This document shows, in pieces, positions 28,466 through 37,326 of a stretch of DNA of 64,000 nucleotides. Below the pieces are notes generated by a model. The model worked only from the letters and a program-made list of their open reading frames with translations, ran no database searches and was not told the origin of the DNA. This DNA is from Solibacteraceae bacterium (GTDB lineage Bacteria; Acidobacteriota; Terriglobia; Bryobacterales; Bryobacteraceae). A program made the translations under genes and the position numbers. The DNA is taken from assembly GCA_026984795.1 (NCBI GenBank), contig JALSRK010000052.1:1-64000 (forward strand), given 5' to 3'. The first letter of the stretch is position 1, and each line of letters starts with the position of its first letter.

Positions 28466-29044
28466 ATGACCCGTCAACAGGCTTGGGAGATCTTGTGCGA
28501 GTTCACGAAATCCGAGAGCCTCCGCAAGCACGCCCTCGCCGTGGAGGCCTGCATGGTCGCCTACGCGCGCAAGTTCGGCGAGGACGAGGAGAAATGGGCG
28601 GTGACGGCCCTGCTGCACGATTTCGACTGGGAGATCCACCCCCAGGCGCCCGATCACCCGCTCCAAGGCGAGCCGATCCTCGCCGAGCGCGGCGTACCTG
28701 AGGAGATCCGCCGGGCGATTCTTTCCCACGCCACCTATAGCGGAGTGCCGCGGGAATCGCTGATGGAGAAGTGCCTGTTCGCCTGCGACGAGCTGTCCGG
28801 GCTGTTGACGGCCATCTCCTACGTGAAGCCCGGCGGAAGCATCCACGAGGTCGAGTGGAAGTCCGTCAAGAAGAAGATGAAAGACAAGGCCTTCGCGCGC
28901 TCGGTCAACCGCGACGACATCCGGCGGGGCGCCGAGGAGCTCGGCGTGGATCTGGCCGAGCACGTAACCTTCTGCATCCAGGCGATGCGGGAACGGGCCG
29001 GGGAGCTCGGCCTGGCGGGCAAAACCGGCAGCCGGGTGCAGTGA
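28466..29044 (+). CDS. HD-domain phosphohydrolase-like protein
   Basis: The 192-residue protein starts MTRQQAWEILCEFTKSESLR at an ATG six bases after TATAGT, suggesting a leaderless mRNA. The HD pattern is present: H22 in LRKHALAVE, H51-D52 in ALLHDFDWE, and later H and D residues (LSHATYSG, FACDELSG). HD proteins cleave phosphate esters of nucleotides with a metal ion; the exact substrate is unknown. The gene lies next to tRNA-Ala in the opposite direction and is convergent with a small membrane protein gene. Confidence 0.85.
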   Translation: MTRQQAWEILCEFTKSESLRKHALAVEACMVAYARKFGEDEEKWAVTALLHDFDWEIHPQAPDHPLQGEPILAERGVPEEIRRAILSHATYSGVPRESLMEKCLFACDELSGLLTAISYVKPGGSIHEVEWKSVKKKMKDKAFARSVNRDDIRRGAEELGVDLAEHVTFCIQAMRERAGELGLAGKTGSRVQ

Positions 29045-29055
29045 GGCCGGCCGGC

Positions 29056-29442
29056 TCAGGCTGTCTTCCGAGCGCGCGTCCAACCGCCCAGCATAGCGAT
29101 GAATGCGCCGAGAGTCAGCAACAGGGCGCTGCGGAACTCATCGGTTGCCTTGAAGCTATAGGGGGCGATGAAGTAGCCATATGCGAGGAGAGCGAAGACC
29201 ACCACGGTCCACAGGCGGAACAGGATTCTGGTCTTGCCGCGCACGGCGAGGAACAGGGAAACCAGCCCGATGAGGGCCCCGCAAAGCACGACGTAAGTCT
29301 GGGTGGGGTCCTCCCAAGGCAGCACGTCGATTTCGAGGATCAGATTGCTGCCGAACAAAGCGATGGCGCCCACGACCAACAGGAACAGACCGAGCACCAA
29401 GTGGTACAAGTAGCTGAAAACCCGCAACACGGCTTTGAACAT
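29056..29442 (-). CDS. Small four-helix membrane protein, unknown function
   Basis: The 128-residue protein has four hydrophobic stretches: LYHLVLGLFLLVVGAIALFG, TYVVLCGALIGLVSLFLAV, LWTVVVFALLAYGYFIAP and ALLLTLGAFIAMLGGW. It ends in RARKTA. I do not recognise the family. It is convergent with the HD gene (11-bp gap) and divergent from hrcA. Confidence 0.7.
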   Translation of the reverse strand: MFKAVLRVFSYLYHLVLGLFLLVVGAIALFGSNLILEIDVLPWEDPTQTYVVLCGALIGLVSLFLAVRGKTRILFRLWTVVVFALLAYGYFIAPYSFKATDEFRSALLLTLGAFIAMLGGWTRARKTA

Positions 29443-29603
29443 AGGCCCTGGAGGCGCTCCTTTCGCGAATTTCAGTCAATGATTGTATCAGGCTCGCGCG
29501 GATGGTGGTTGGCGCGCCGGGGAGCCCCGGGCTCCGGGCCGCCTCGCCGCCGGAGGGGAAGCCGCTCCGCCGCCGGGGTCCAAGCCAATGCAAGATCACC
29601 GGT

Positions 29604-29614
29604 TAGAATAGAAT
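29604..29614 (+). promoter_or_regulatory. Tandem TAGAAT -10 elements before hrcA
   Basis: Two overlapping TAGAAT hexamers (29604-29609 and 29609-29614) stand 12 and 7 bases before the GTG at 29622. No CIRCE repeat is visible here, unlike in front of groES. Confidence 0.5.
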
Positions 29615-29621
29615 TAAAGCG

Positions 29622-30710
29622 GTGTTTCCCCAAGTCCGGGGACGCCGGATGCGAGGGATGGCCATGGCAAGCGGCAGGCAAGACGCCGTGTTGACGTCGC
29701 GGGCGGTGGATATCCTGCACTCCATCGTGCAGACCTATATCCAGACCGGCCGGCCGGTGGCGTCCCGATCGATCTCCAAGCTCCGGAAGCACCGGCTGAG
29801 TCCAGCGTCGATCCGCAACGTCATGGCTGACCTGGCCGAAGCCGGCTATCTGGAACAGCCGCACACCTCCGCCGGCCGGGTGCCGACCGCCAAAGCGTTC
29901 CAGCTCTTCGTCCGGACGCTCTCGGCCCGGCGGCTGATTGAAGAGGAGATTGAACGCCTGCGGCGGGAGCTGAGCGAGGCGGATACCGTTTCCGAGCGCA
30001 TCGCCCGGTCCTCGCACATGCTGACGGAGATGACCCGGAGCTTCGGCATCGCCGCGGCACTGCCGGCCGCATCGCAGCGGTTGGACCAGGTGGAACTGGT
30101 CTCGCTGGGAGGCGGCCGGGTGCTGATGATCCTGATCACTGCGGACAAGCTCGTGCATCACCGGGCGATCCAGCTCGATCAGCCGGTCAGCGGCGAAGAA
30201 CTGGCTTCCATCCGGAACTACATCAACCGGAACTTCGGCGGCTGGACGCTGGCGGAGATCCGCCGGCGGTTGCGCTCGCGCCTGGAAGCGGCGAGCAGCG
30301 CCTACGATTCGATCCTCAGGAAACTGATTCTGCTTTACGACAAGGGCTTGCTGGATTTCGAAACCGATCCGGAAATCCACATGGAAGGGGCCTGGACGCT
30401 GGTGGCCACCGACTTCCACCTGACGCGCGAGAAGCTCCGGGAACTGTTCCGCGAGCTGGAGGAGAAGAAGCGCGTACTGGAGTTGCTGGAACGGTTTCTC
30501 GAAGGCCCGCCGGGGCAGGTGAATGTTCAGGTCGGGTTGGGGGAGGCTCATCCTGCGATGAAGGAGTTGTCGCTGATCGGCGTCACCGTAGCGCTGCCCG
30601 GCGGCCTGGACGCCAAGATCGCCGTGGTGGGCCCGATGCGGATGAACTATCCGAAGGTGATGTCGGCGGTGCTGCACATGGGCCGGGCGATCCAGACGCT
30701 GCCGATGTGA
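29622..30710 (+). CDS. hrcA: Heat-inducible transcription repressor HrcA
   Basis: The protein has up to 362 residues from the GTG at 29622. An N-terminal winged helix (RAVDILHSIVQTYIQTGRPV, RKHRLSPASIRNVMADLAEA, YLEQPHTSAGRVPTAKAFQL) precedes the GAF-like HrcA core and the C-terminal MKELSLIGVTVALPGGLDAK through MRMNYPKVMSAVLHM block. HrcA binds CIRCE operators and is tuned by GroEL. The target in this window is at 618-644. A downstream ATG at 29664 with GAGGGATGG upstream is an alternative start. It leads a hrcA-grpE-dnaJ cluster. Confidence 0.96.
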   Translation: MFPQVRGRRMRGMAMASGRQDAVLTSRAVDILHSIVQTYIQTGRPVASRSISKLRKHRLSPASIRNVMADLAEAGYLEQPHTSAGRVPTAKAFQLFVRTLSARRLIEEEIERLRRELSEADTVSERIARSSHMLTEMTRSFGIAAALPAASQRLDQVELVSLGGGRVLMILITADKLVHHRAIQLDQPVSGEELASIRNYINRNFGGWTLAEIRRRLRSRLEAASSAYDSILRKLILLYDKGLLDFETDPEIHMEGAWTLVATDFHLTREKLRELFRELEEKKRVLELLERFLEGPPGQVNVQVGLGEAHPAMKELSLIGVTVALPGGLDAKIAVVGPMRMNYPKVMSAVLHMGRAIQTLPM

Positions 30711-30746
30711 GGCCCGGCCCCGCGGGGATCTCGAATCAAGGAAACA

Positions 30747-31385
30747 ATGGTGAGCGAAAAACAAGACAACGGCAAGAAGAGTGTAGATTCCTTCGAACCG
30801 GCCGCCGCGGCCGCGGAGCAGAACTCCGCCGCCGAGTCGCCGGACGCGGCGGCTATCGACGACCTCGCCGCCCAGCTCGAGGCGGTGACCGTGGAGCGCG
30901 ACCGTCTGGCGGCGGAGAACGAAGAACTCAAGAACACGCTGCTCCGGCACCGCGCCGAGTTCGAAAACTTCCGGCGACGAGTAGAGAAAGAGCGGGCGGA
31001 GTTCGCCGAATACGCCGCCGCGCAGGCCGTACGCGCCTTGCTTCCAGTGCTCGACGACTTCGAGCGGGCGCTCGACGCCGTGCCCCCGGAGATCGGCCCC
31101 GAACACGACTACGTCAAAGGCATCCGGATCATCTACGACCGGCTGCTGGAAACACTCAAGAAGCTCGGGCTCGAGCCGATCGAGAGTGTGGGCAAACCTT
31201 TCGACCCCACCGTGCATCACGCCGTCGAAAGGGTGCCCACCACCGAAGCCGAGGACCAGACGGTGCTCGAGGAGTGGCAGAAGGGCTACAATTTTAAGGG
31301 CAAACTCCTGCGCGAGGCGATGGTCCGCGTCGCCGTCAAGCCCTCGGCCGGCGAGAACCAAACCCAAGAAAGACCACAAGGTTAG
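30747..31385 (+). CDS. grpE: Nucleotide exchange factor GrpE
   Basis: The 212-residue protein has an acidic alanine-rich N-terminus, a long coiled coil (IDDLAAQLEAVTVERDRLAA on to RHRAEFENFRRRVEKERAEF), and the conserved beta-wing with GLEPIESVGKPFDPTVHHAV, normal for GrpE. It drives ADP release from DnaK. It begins 36 bases after hrcA with AAGGAAAC as ribosome binding site, and dnaJ follows 15 bases after its stop. dnaK is not in this cluster. Confidence 0.96.
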   Translation: MVSEKQDNGKKSVDSFEPAAAAAEQNSAAESPDAAAIDDLAAQLEAVTVERDRLAAENEELKNTLLRHRAEFENFRRRVEKERAEFAEYAAAQAVRALLPVLDDFERALDAVPPEIGPEHDYVKGIRIIYDRLLETLKKLGLEPIESVGKPFDPTVHHAVERVPTTEAEDQTVLEEWQKGYNFKGKLLREAMVRVAVKPSAGENQTQERPQG

Positions 31386-31400
31386 TGCTGGGCGGTCCTG

Positions 31401-32516
31401 GTGACCAAGCGCGACTACTACGAAATCCTCGGCGTTGATCGCAATGTCGATGAACAGGGGCTGAAGAAGGCCTACCGGCGGATTGCCCTCAAGTACCACC
31501 CGGACCGCAACCCGGGCGACAAAGAGGCCGAGGAAAGGTTCAAGGAAGCCGCCGAAGCCTACAGCGTCCTCAGCGACCCGGAGAAGCGGCGGCGATACGA
31601 CCTCTACGGCCACGACGGGCTCCGCGGGGGGGCCGAACCCGGCTTCGACCCCTCGGTGTTCACCGACTTCAGCGACATCCTCGGGGATTTCTTCGGCTTC
31701 GGGGACTTCTTCGGCGGCTCGTCACGCCGGCGCCAGCGCCCGATGCAGGGCGACGACGTCCGCTACGACCTGGAGATCGACCTCGAAGACGCCATCCGGG
31801 GCAAGCAGGTCGAGATCAAGGTTCCCCGGCTCGAGACTTGCGGCGACTGCCGGGGCAGCGGGGCCGATCCCCGGGGCGGGCTGGCCGCCTGCCCGATGTG
31901 TCACGGCCGCGGGGAGGTGATCTACCGCCAGGGCTTCCTCTCGATCCGCCGGACCTGCTCGCGCTGCGGCGGCGTGGGGCGAATCGTGCGGCGGCCTTGC
32001 AGCCGGTGCGGAGGCGAGGGGCACGTTCGGATCGAGGAGCGGCTGAAGGTGGAGATCCCCCCCGGCGTCGATACCGGCACCCGGGTGCGGCTCCAGGGCA
32101 AGGGCGGCCCCGGCGTCAACGGCGGGCCGCCGGGCGACCTCTACGTCTTCCTCCGGGTCAAGGAGCACCCGATCTTCGAGCGCCGCGGCGACGACCTCTA
32201 TTGCACCGTGCCTCTCAATGTGGCCCAGGCGGCCCTGGGCGACGAGATCCACGTGCTGACCTTCGACGGACTGCAGACGGTGAAGGTCCCCGAAGGCACC
32301 CAGCACGGCGACAAGGTCCGCCTGCGCGGCCTCGGGGCGCCCCGCTTGAACGACAAGACCCGCGGAGACCTCTATGTCCAGTTCGAAGTGAAGGTACCGA
32401 CGCGGCTCACCCGGGAGCAACGCCGCTTACTGGAGCAGCTCCGCGAGACGCTGCCCGCCGAGAGCGAACCCAAAGAGAAGGGCCTGTTCGACAAGGTGAA
32501 AGACTACTTCAGCTAG
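31401..32516 (+). CDS. dnaJ: Chaperone protein DnaJ
   Basis: The 371-residue protein begins at GTG ([20 protein letters not shown]) and has a full J domain with HPD ([17 protein letters not shown]). A short Gly/Phe region follows ([11 protein letters not shown]). Four CxxCxGxG zinc motifs are present ([32 protein letters not shown]), then the C-terminal substrate-binding domains ([20 protein letters not shown]). It stimulates DnaK ATPase and delivers substrates. It is third in hrcA-grpE-dnaJ. Confidence 0.97.
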   Translation: MTKRDYYEILGVDRNVDEQGLKKAYRRIALKYHPDRNPGDKEAEERFKEAAEAYSVLSDPEKRRRYDLYGHDGLRGGAEPGFDPSVFTDFSDILGDFFGFGDFFGGSSRRRQRPMQGDDVRYDLEIDLEDAIRGKQVEIKVPRLETCGDCRGSGADPRGGLAACPMCHGRGEVIYRQGFLSIRRTCSRCGGVGRIVRRPCSRCGGEGHVRIEERLKVEIPPGVDTGTRVRLQGKGGPGVNGGPPGDLYVFLRVKEHPIFERRGDDLYCTVPLNVAQAALGDEIHVLTFDGLQTVKVPEGTQHGDKVRLRGLGAPRLNDKTRGDLYVQFEVKVPTRLTREQRRLLEQLRETLPAESEPKEKGLFDKVKDYFS

Positions 32517-32528
32517 TCGCCGCGGCGG

Positions 32529-32534
32529 TAGAAT
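32529..32534 (+). promoter_or_regulatory. -10 element for a likely leaderless mRNA (S9-type hydrolase gene)
   Basis: TAGAAT ends six bases before the ATG at 32541; no Shine-Dalgarno sequence is present. Confidence 0.55.
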
Positions 32535-32540
32535 GGCCGC

Positions 32541-33548
32541 ATGAGATCCGCCGGGCGTTGCCTCTTAGCGCTGTTCGCCGTCTCCTTGCTCTGGGGCCAG
32601 AACCCGCCGCGGCTGCCTCCCGAGCCGGACCACAACGCGAACCGCATCCTCAAGGCGCTCGACGACCTGATGTGGCACATCCGCCTCGACGAGACCGCCT
32701 ACGTGGACAAGGTCCGCTACACCAGCGCCCCGCCGCGCCACCAGCCGAACCCCACCGCCCAAGGAGCCGGCAACCCGTTGATCATCCAGGCCTATACCTT
32801 CATCCCGAAGAACCTGGACCGCTCGAAGAAGCAGCCGCTTCTGGTGCTCCCCCACGGCGGGGTCCACTCGAACTTCAATACCTTCTACTTGCACATCGTC
32901 CAGGAGCTTCTCGGGCAGGGCTACTCGATCATCGCTCCGGAATACCGGGGCAGCACGGGCTACGGGGCCCGCTTCTACCGGCAGATCGACTACGGCGGCC
33001 TGGAGGTGGAGGACGTCTACCGGGGCATGAAATGGATGCTCGCCGAGTACGATTTCCTCGATCCGGAGCGGGTGGGCATCGTCGGCTGGAGTCACGGCGG
33101 CCTGATCGCCCTGATGAACATCTTCCAGCATCCAGGCGACTACGCCTGCGCCTACGCCGGGGTGCCGGTGAGCGATCTGGTGGCTCGCATGGGATACAAG
33201 TCCCAGCGCTACCGGGACCTCTACGAAGCGCCGTACCACATCGGCAAGTCCGCCGAAGCCGACGTCCAGGAGTACCTGCGGCGCTCGCCGGTCACCCACG
33301 CGGCGAAGCTGGCCACGCCGCTGCTGATCCACACCACCACCAACGACGAGGACGTGAACATCCTCGAAGTCCAGCGGCTGATCGCCGCGCTGAAGGCCGC
33401 CGGCAAACAGTTCGAGTACAAGATCTACAAAGACGCCCCGGGCGGGCACGCCTTCAACCGCCTGGACACGAAGCTGGCCCGGGAGTCCCGCCGGGAGGTC
33501 TACCGTTTCCTGGCCCGCTACTTGAAGCCGGAGCGGCCGCCGGAATAA
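32541..33548 (+). CDS. Exported alpha/beta hydrolase, S9 prolyl-oligopeptidase-like
   Basis: The 335-residue protein has a signal peptide (RCLLALFAVSLLWGQ). Its hydrolase fold has VLPHGGVHSNFNTF (oxyanion strand), IAPEYRGSTGYG, the nucleophile elbow GWSHGG (S184), an aspartate near 269-271 (NDEDVN) and H303 in GGHAFNR, so the triad is complete. It lacks the N-terminal propeller of full S9 peptidases, which suggests an esterase or small peptidase in the periplasm. A degenerate fragment of another S9 peptidase lies just downstream on the opposite strand. Confidence 0.88.
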   Translation: MRSAGRCLLALFAVSLLWGQNPPRLPPEPDHNANRILKALDDLMWHIRLDETAYVDKVRYTSAPPRHQPNPTAQGAGNPLIIQAYTFIPKNLDRSKKQPLLVLPHGGVHSNFNTFYLHIVQELLGQGYSIIAPEYRGSTGYGARFYRQIDYGGLEVEDVYRGMKWMLAEYDFLDPERVGIVGWSHGGLIALMNIFQHPGDYACAYAGVPVSDLVARMGYKSQRYRDLYEAPYHIGKSAEADVQEYLRRSPVTHAAKLATPLLIHTTTNDEDVNILEVQRLIAALKAAGKQFEYKIYKDAPGGHAFNRLDTKLARESRREVYRFLARYLKPERPPE

Positions 33549-33551
33549 GGT

Positions 33552-33665
33552 TCACTCGGACAGGGATTTCCACAGCCAGCCGAGCAGCTCCTGCCAGAAG
33601 AAGCGGCGGTCCTCGCCGTTCCTGATCCAATGGTTGGCGCAGGGAAAGGCCACCAGCCGGCTGGG
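33552..33665 (-). pseudogene. C-terminal remnant of an S9 peptidase
   Basis: The minus strand codes SRLVAFPCANHWIRNGEDRR followed by FFWQELLGWLWKSLSE and a stop. This matches the usual end of dipeptidyl-peptidase/oligopeptidase proteins (LLVFPxENHWI... then a helix), including the catalytic His of NHW. Upstream of this the frame turns into arginine-rich sequence without similarity, so only about 37 codons remain. It is probably a deletion remnant. Confidence 0.6.
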
Positions 33666-33807
33666 CGCCCACCGCAGCCGGCGCCGCGGGCGGCCCAGGC
33701 GGCCGCCCCAGACACCACAAAGGCTACGAACCGGAAGGCATGCATACGGGGAATACAGCACCCGAAAACCGGGACCGGCGGAGCTCCGGGGGCGGCTCTA
33801 CGGTGGT

Positions 33808-33837
33808 TTGACACCCCTGAAGGGGATTCGCTACGCT
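33808..33837 (+). promoter_or_regulatory. Promoter of rplM-rpsI
   Basis: TTGACA (33808-33813) is followed after 18 bases by TACGCT (33832-33837). The spacer contains CCCCTGAAGGGG, a short palindrome. The start would lie about 30 bases before the rplM ATG, which is preceded by GCGGAGTAAG. Confidence 0.6.
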
Positions 33838-33874
33838 AAGAGAAGTCTAGCGTTCTCGCGGAGTAAGTCTGTCT

Positions 33875-34309
33875 ATGGTTACCAAGTTCCCATCGGCGAA
33901 GTCTGTCGAACGCAAGTGGTACGTGATAGACGCCAAGGATCAAGTACTTGGCCGCCTCGCCACCCGTGCGGCGACGCTGCTGATGGGCAAACACAAGCCG
34001 GAGTATACGCCGTTTCTGGACGTGGGCGACCACGTGATCGTCATCAACGCGGCGAAGGTGAAACTGACCGGCGAGAAAGAGAATCAGAAGGTCTACCGGC
34101 GGCACACAGGCTACCCTGGGGGGCTGAAAGAGATCACCGCCCAGAAGCTGCGCCAGAAGCATCCGGAAAGGATCGTGGAACTCGCCGTATGGGGGATGCT
34201 GCCGAAGACGAAGCTCGGCAAGCACATGTACAAGAAGCTGAAGGTGTACCCCGGGGAACAGCACCCGCATCAGGCGCAGAAGCCCGCGCCGCTGGAGATC
34301 CAGGAGTAG
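33875..34309 (+). CDS. rplM: 50S ribosomal protein L13
   Basis: The 144-residue protein has typical L13 motifs: [53 protein letters not shown] and [20 protein letters not shown]. It binds 23S rRNA early in large-subunit assembly. It is followed eight bases later by rpsI, the common bacterial pairing. Confidence 0.98.
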   Translation: MVTKFPSAKSVERKWYVIDAKDQVLGRLATRAATLLMGKHKPEYTPFLDVGDHVIVINAAKVKLTGEKENQKVYRRHTGYPGGLKEITAQKLRQKHPERIVELAVWGMLPKTKLGKHMYKKLKVYPGEQHPHQAQKPAPLEIQE

Positions 34310-34316
34310 AGTTCGA

Positions 34317-34715
34317 GTGGCAGCGACAGTGATCCAATACACGGGAACAGGACGGAGGAAGGCCGCAGTGGCGCGCGTATTTTTGCGCCAGGGCAGCGGC
34401 AAGATCACCGTCAACGGGCGCCCATTTGAAGAGTATTTCAAGCTGGAAGCCGCCCGGGCCCTGGTTCGCCAGCCCTTGCTGGCGACCGAGATGGCGGACA
34501 AGTTCGACGTCCATATCAATGCCACGGGCGGCGGCTATACCGGTCAGGCGGGAGCGGCCCGGCTGGGGATCGCCCGGGCACTGGCTGAGTTCAACGGAGA
34601 GCTGCGAGGCAAGTTGAAGGAGCTGGGGTTCCTGACCCGCGACCCGCGGCGCCATGAGCGCAAGAAGTACGGGCAACCGGGGGCCCGGAAGCGCTTCCAG
34701 TTCTCCAAGCGCTGA
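34317..34715 (+). CDS. rpsI: 30S ribosomal protein S9
   Basis: The 132-residue protein starts at GTG and has [34 protein letters not shown], and the basic tail ending [17 protein letters not shown] whose last residues reach the P-site tRNA. It is co-transcribed with rplM and followed by a strong terminator. Confidence 0.98.
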   Translation: MAATVIQYTGTGRRKAAVARVFLRQGSGKITVNGRPFEEYFKLEAARALVRQPLLATEMADKFDVHINATGGGYTGQAGAARLGIARALAEFNGELRGKLKELGFLTRDPRRHERKKYGQPGARKRFQFSKR

Positions 34716-34765
34716 GGTGTTCACCGAGGGGCAGTGGAAGCGGTGGTGGAGGACGGCGGCCGGAC

Positions 34766-34802
34766 CAGGCATCTCCACCGCCGGAGCGCTGCCTGCTTTT
34801 TT
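34766..34802 (+). terminator. Rho-independent terminator after rpsI
   Basis: CAGGCA pairs with TGCCTG (6 bp), and inside it CTCC pairs with GGAG around ACCGCC. A C and six Ts follow. It lies between rpsI and rpsB, so these two operons are probably separate, unless it acts as a regulated attenuator of rpsB. Confidence 0.85.
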
Positions 34803-34882
34803 GTGTTCCGGGCCGGCTCGCAAATCCCGTTTGGACCGCGGGCCGGCGGCACAGCAACTGTACGGATAGCTAAGGAGGCACT

Positions 34883-35842
34883 TTGCCGTCGATCACGATG
34901 AAGGAATTGCTCGAAGCGGGCGTTCACTTCGGGCACCAGACCAAACGCTGGAATCCGAAGATGAAGGAATACATCTTCGGCGAACGCAACGGAATCTACA
35001 TCATCGATTTGCAAAAGACGCTGAAGCTGTTCAAGGAGGCGATGCGCTTCGTCACCGAGATGGCTTCCCAGGGAAAGACGGTGCTCTTCGTCGGCACCAA
35101 ACGGCAGGCGCAGGAAGCCATTGCCGAAGAGGCGAAACGGTGCGGGATGTTCTACGTGAACCACCGTTGGCTGGGCGGCCTGCTGACGAACATGGTGACC
35201 GTGCAGAAGTCGATCCAGCGGCTCAAAGAGCTGGAGGCGATGGCGGAGGAAAACGGTTACGAGGGGCGGTCGAAGAAAGAGATCATCCGGCTGGAACGGG
35301 AACGCAAGGCCCTCGAGCAGAACCTGGCGGGCATCAAAGACATGCCGGGGCTCCCGGACGTTGTGTTCGTCGTCGATTCGAACAAGGAAGCCATCGCCGT
35401 GCGCGAGGCCCGAAAGTTGAAGATCCCGGTGGTGGCCGTGGTGGACACCAACTGCGATCCCGACATGGTCGATTACGTGATCCCGGGCAACGACGACGCC
35501 CTCCGGGCGATCCGGCTGTTCGCCAGCAAGATCGCCGACGCCGTGATCGAAGGCCGGAACCTGGCCACCGAGCAAGAGTTCCTGGCGCAGCAGCAGGAAC
35601 AGCAGGAAGCCGAGGCCCCGACCGAAGAGGTCCTCGTCGGCGAAACCGTGGCCGAGGACTACAGCCGCTACATGGATCCGGAGTACTCGGTGCAACTGAT
35701 GACGGAGAGCCTGAACCAGTTCCGCGAGGAACAGGCTCCGGCGGAAAAGCCGAAACAGGAAGCCGGGCCCCAGCCTCAGGAATCCGGCGGCCAGGAGCCG
35801 GCAGCGGCCGAACCCGCCGGCGGCACCAACGCTCAGTCCTGA
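34883..35842 (+). CDS. rpsB: 30S ribosomal protein S2 with acidic C-terminal extension
   Basis: The 319-residue protein starts at TTG behind TAAGGAGG. The S2 core is clear: [80 protein letters not shown]. From about residue 230 a 90-residue tail rich in Glu, Gln, Pro and Ala follows ([20 protein letters not shown] onward), not found in the roughly 240-residue enterobacterial protein. It leads the rpsB-tsf-pyrH-frr cluster. Confidence 0.97.
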   Translation: MPSITMKELLEAGVHFGHQTKRWNPKMKEYIFGERNGIYIIDLQKTLKLFKEAMRFVTEMASQGKTVLFVGTKRQAQEAIAEEAKRCGMFYVNHRWLGGLLTNMVTVQKSIQRLKELEAMAEENGYEGRSKKEIIRLERERKALEQNLAGIKDMPGLPDVVFVVDSNKEAIAVREARKLKIPVVAVVDTNCDPDMVDYVIPGNDDALRAIRLFASKIADAVIEGRNLATEQEFLAQQQEQQEAEAPTEEVLVGETVAEDYSRYMDPEYSVQLMTESLNQFREEQAPAEKPKQEAGPQPQESGGQEPAAAEPAGGTNAQS

Positions 35843-35907
35843 CCCGGCCCCGAGCGGGCGGGCGGACGTTTCAAGAACTTTCGGAATCATACGACAGGTG
35901 GAAGGTC

Positions 35908-36540
35908 ATGGCGGAAATCACCGCAGCACTCGTAAAACAGCTTCGTGAGCGCACCGGCGCCGGAATGATGGATTGCAAGAAGGCCCTCCAGGAGGCCGGC
36001 GGCAACCTGGAGGAAGCCGAGGTGGTCCTCCGGAAGAAGGGCATCGCCGCGGCGGCGAAGAAGGCCAGCCGGGCCACCAGACAGGGCATCATCGGCACCT
36101 ACGTCCACGCCGGATCGCAGCTCGGCGTGATGATCGAGGTGAACTGCGAGACCGACTTCGTAGCCCGGACGCAAGACTTTCAGGAACTGGTGCACGATCT
36201 CGCCATGCAGGTGGCGGCGGCGGATCCGAAGTGGGTCCGGCCGGAAGACGTTCCGGCGGAAGTGATCGAGAAGGAGCGGGAGATCGCGCGGGAGCGGGCG
36301 CTCAGCGAGGGCAAGCCCGAGAAGGTGATCGACCGGATCGTCGAGGGGCGCCTGGGCAAGTTCTACGAGGAAGCCTGCCTTTACAAGCAGCCGTTCATCA
36401 AGGACAACAACGCCACCGTGGAGGACTTGATCAAGCAGAAGATCGCCAAACTGGGCGAGAACATCACGGTTTCGCGTTTCGTCCGGTTCAAAGTGGGAGA
36501 GACCGCCGCCGACGGCGGCGAGCAGCCCTCTTGCCAGTGA
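35908..36540 (+). CDS. tsf: Elongation factor Ts
   Basis: The 210-residue protein starts [20 protein letters not shown] with the conserved UBA-like domain ([20 protein letters not shown]) and the core with [19 protein letters not shown]. It is shorter than E. coli EF-Ts (283 residues), like many bacterial forms with a single-subdomain core. It recharges EF-Tu with GTP. It lies between rpsB and pyrH. Confidence 0.97.
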   Translation: MAEITAALVKQLRERTGAGMMDCKKALQEAGGNLEEAEVVLRKKGIAAAAKKASRATRQGIIGTYVHAGSQLGVMIEVNCETDFVARTQDFQELVHDLAMQVAAADPKWVRPEDVPAEVIEKEREIARERALSEGKPEKVIDRIVEGRLGKFYEEACLYKQPFIKDNNATVEDLIKQKIAKLGENITVSRFVRFKVGETAADGGEQPSCQ

Positions 36541-36592
36541 GGCGCCCTTCGCCCGCGGCGTGCCGTCATGGCCGGTAGCTGAGGACCCAGCG

Positions 36593-37300
36593 ATGCCCAA
36601 GTACGACCGAATGGTCATCAAGCTCAGCGGCGAAGCGCTGGCCGGCGAAGGCCGTTTCGGGATCAGCCGGGACAAGATCACCTCTTTAGCAGCGGAGATC
36701 GGCGAGGTGGTGCGGGCCGGCGTCCGCCTGGGACTCGTGGTCGGCGGGGGAAACTTCTTCCGCGGCCTCGACGCCGCCGCGCGGGAGATGGACCGGGTGA
36801 CCGCCGACCAGATGGGGATGCTGGCCACGATCCTCAATGCCCTGGCTCTCCAGGACGCGCTCGAGAAGGCCGGCGTCGAGACCCGGGTGATGACCGCCCT
36901 GAGCGTCCGGCAAGTGGCGGAACCCTACATCCACCGCCGGGCCCTGCGGCACCTGGAGAAGGGCCGGACCGTAATCTTCGCCGGCGGCACCTCGAATCCG
37001 TTTTTCTCCACCGACACGGCGGCCGCTTTACGTGCCCTGGAGATGCGCGCGCAGATCGTCGCCAAAGCCACCCGGGTGGACGGCGTCTACGACAAGGATC
37101 CGGAGAAGCACCCCGACGCCCGCTTCTATCCCGAGATCTCCTTCGACGAGGTCTTGACCGGTTCGCTCGGGGTAATGGACGCCACCGCCGTGGCCATGTG
37201 CCGGGACAACAACCTCCCGATCCTGGTTTTCAATCTGAACATCCCAGGCAATATAATGCGAGTGGCGATGGGCGAGCCCATCGGGACACTGATCCATTAG
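36593..37300 (+). CDS. pyrH: Uridylate kinase
   Basis: The 235-residue protein has the bacterial hexameric UMP kinase fold of the amino-acid-kinase family: YDRMVIKLSGEALAGEGRFG, RLGLVVGGGNFFRGLDAAAR, DQMGMLATILNALALQDALE, FAGGTSNPFFSTDTAAALRA and KATRVDGVYDKDPEKHPDA. It makes UDP from UMP and ATP. The ATG at 36593 has GAGGA ten bases upstream and matches the family N-terminus better than the earlier ATG at 36560. Confidence 0.97.
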   Translation: MPKYDRMVIKLSGEALAGEGRFGISRDKITSLAAEIGEVVRAGVRLGLVVGGGNFFRGLDAAAREMDRVTADQMGMLATILNALALQDALEKAGVETRVMTALSVRQVAEPYIHRRALRHLEKGRTVIFAGGTSNPFFSTDTAAALRALEMRAQIVAKATRVDGVYDKDPEKHPDARFYPEISFDEVLTGSLGVMDATAVAMCRDNNLPILVFNLNIPGNIMRVAMGEPIGTLIH

Positions 37301-37326
37301 ACAGCAGAACGAGACGGGAAAGCGCC

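Larger units (their letters stand above)
33549..33874. other. Intergenic region holding an S9 peptidase remnant and the rplM promoter
   Basis: The left part contains a peptidase C-terminal fragment on the minus strand (33552-33665). The middle has no recognisable gene. The right part has a good promoter (33808-33837) and the leader of rplM. Confidence 0.6.

Noticed and set aside
29590-29625. CIRCE element in front of hrcA
   Set aside because: Only TAGAAT repeats are seen; no GCACTC/GAGTGC arms with nine-base spacing.
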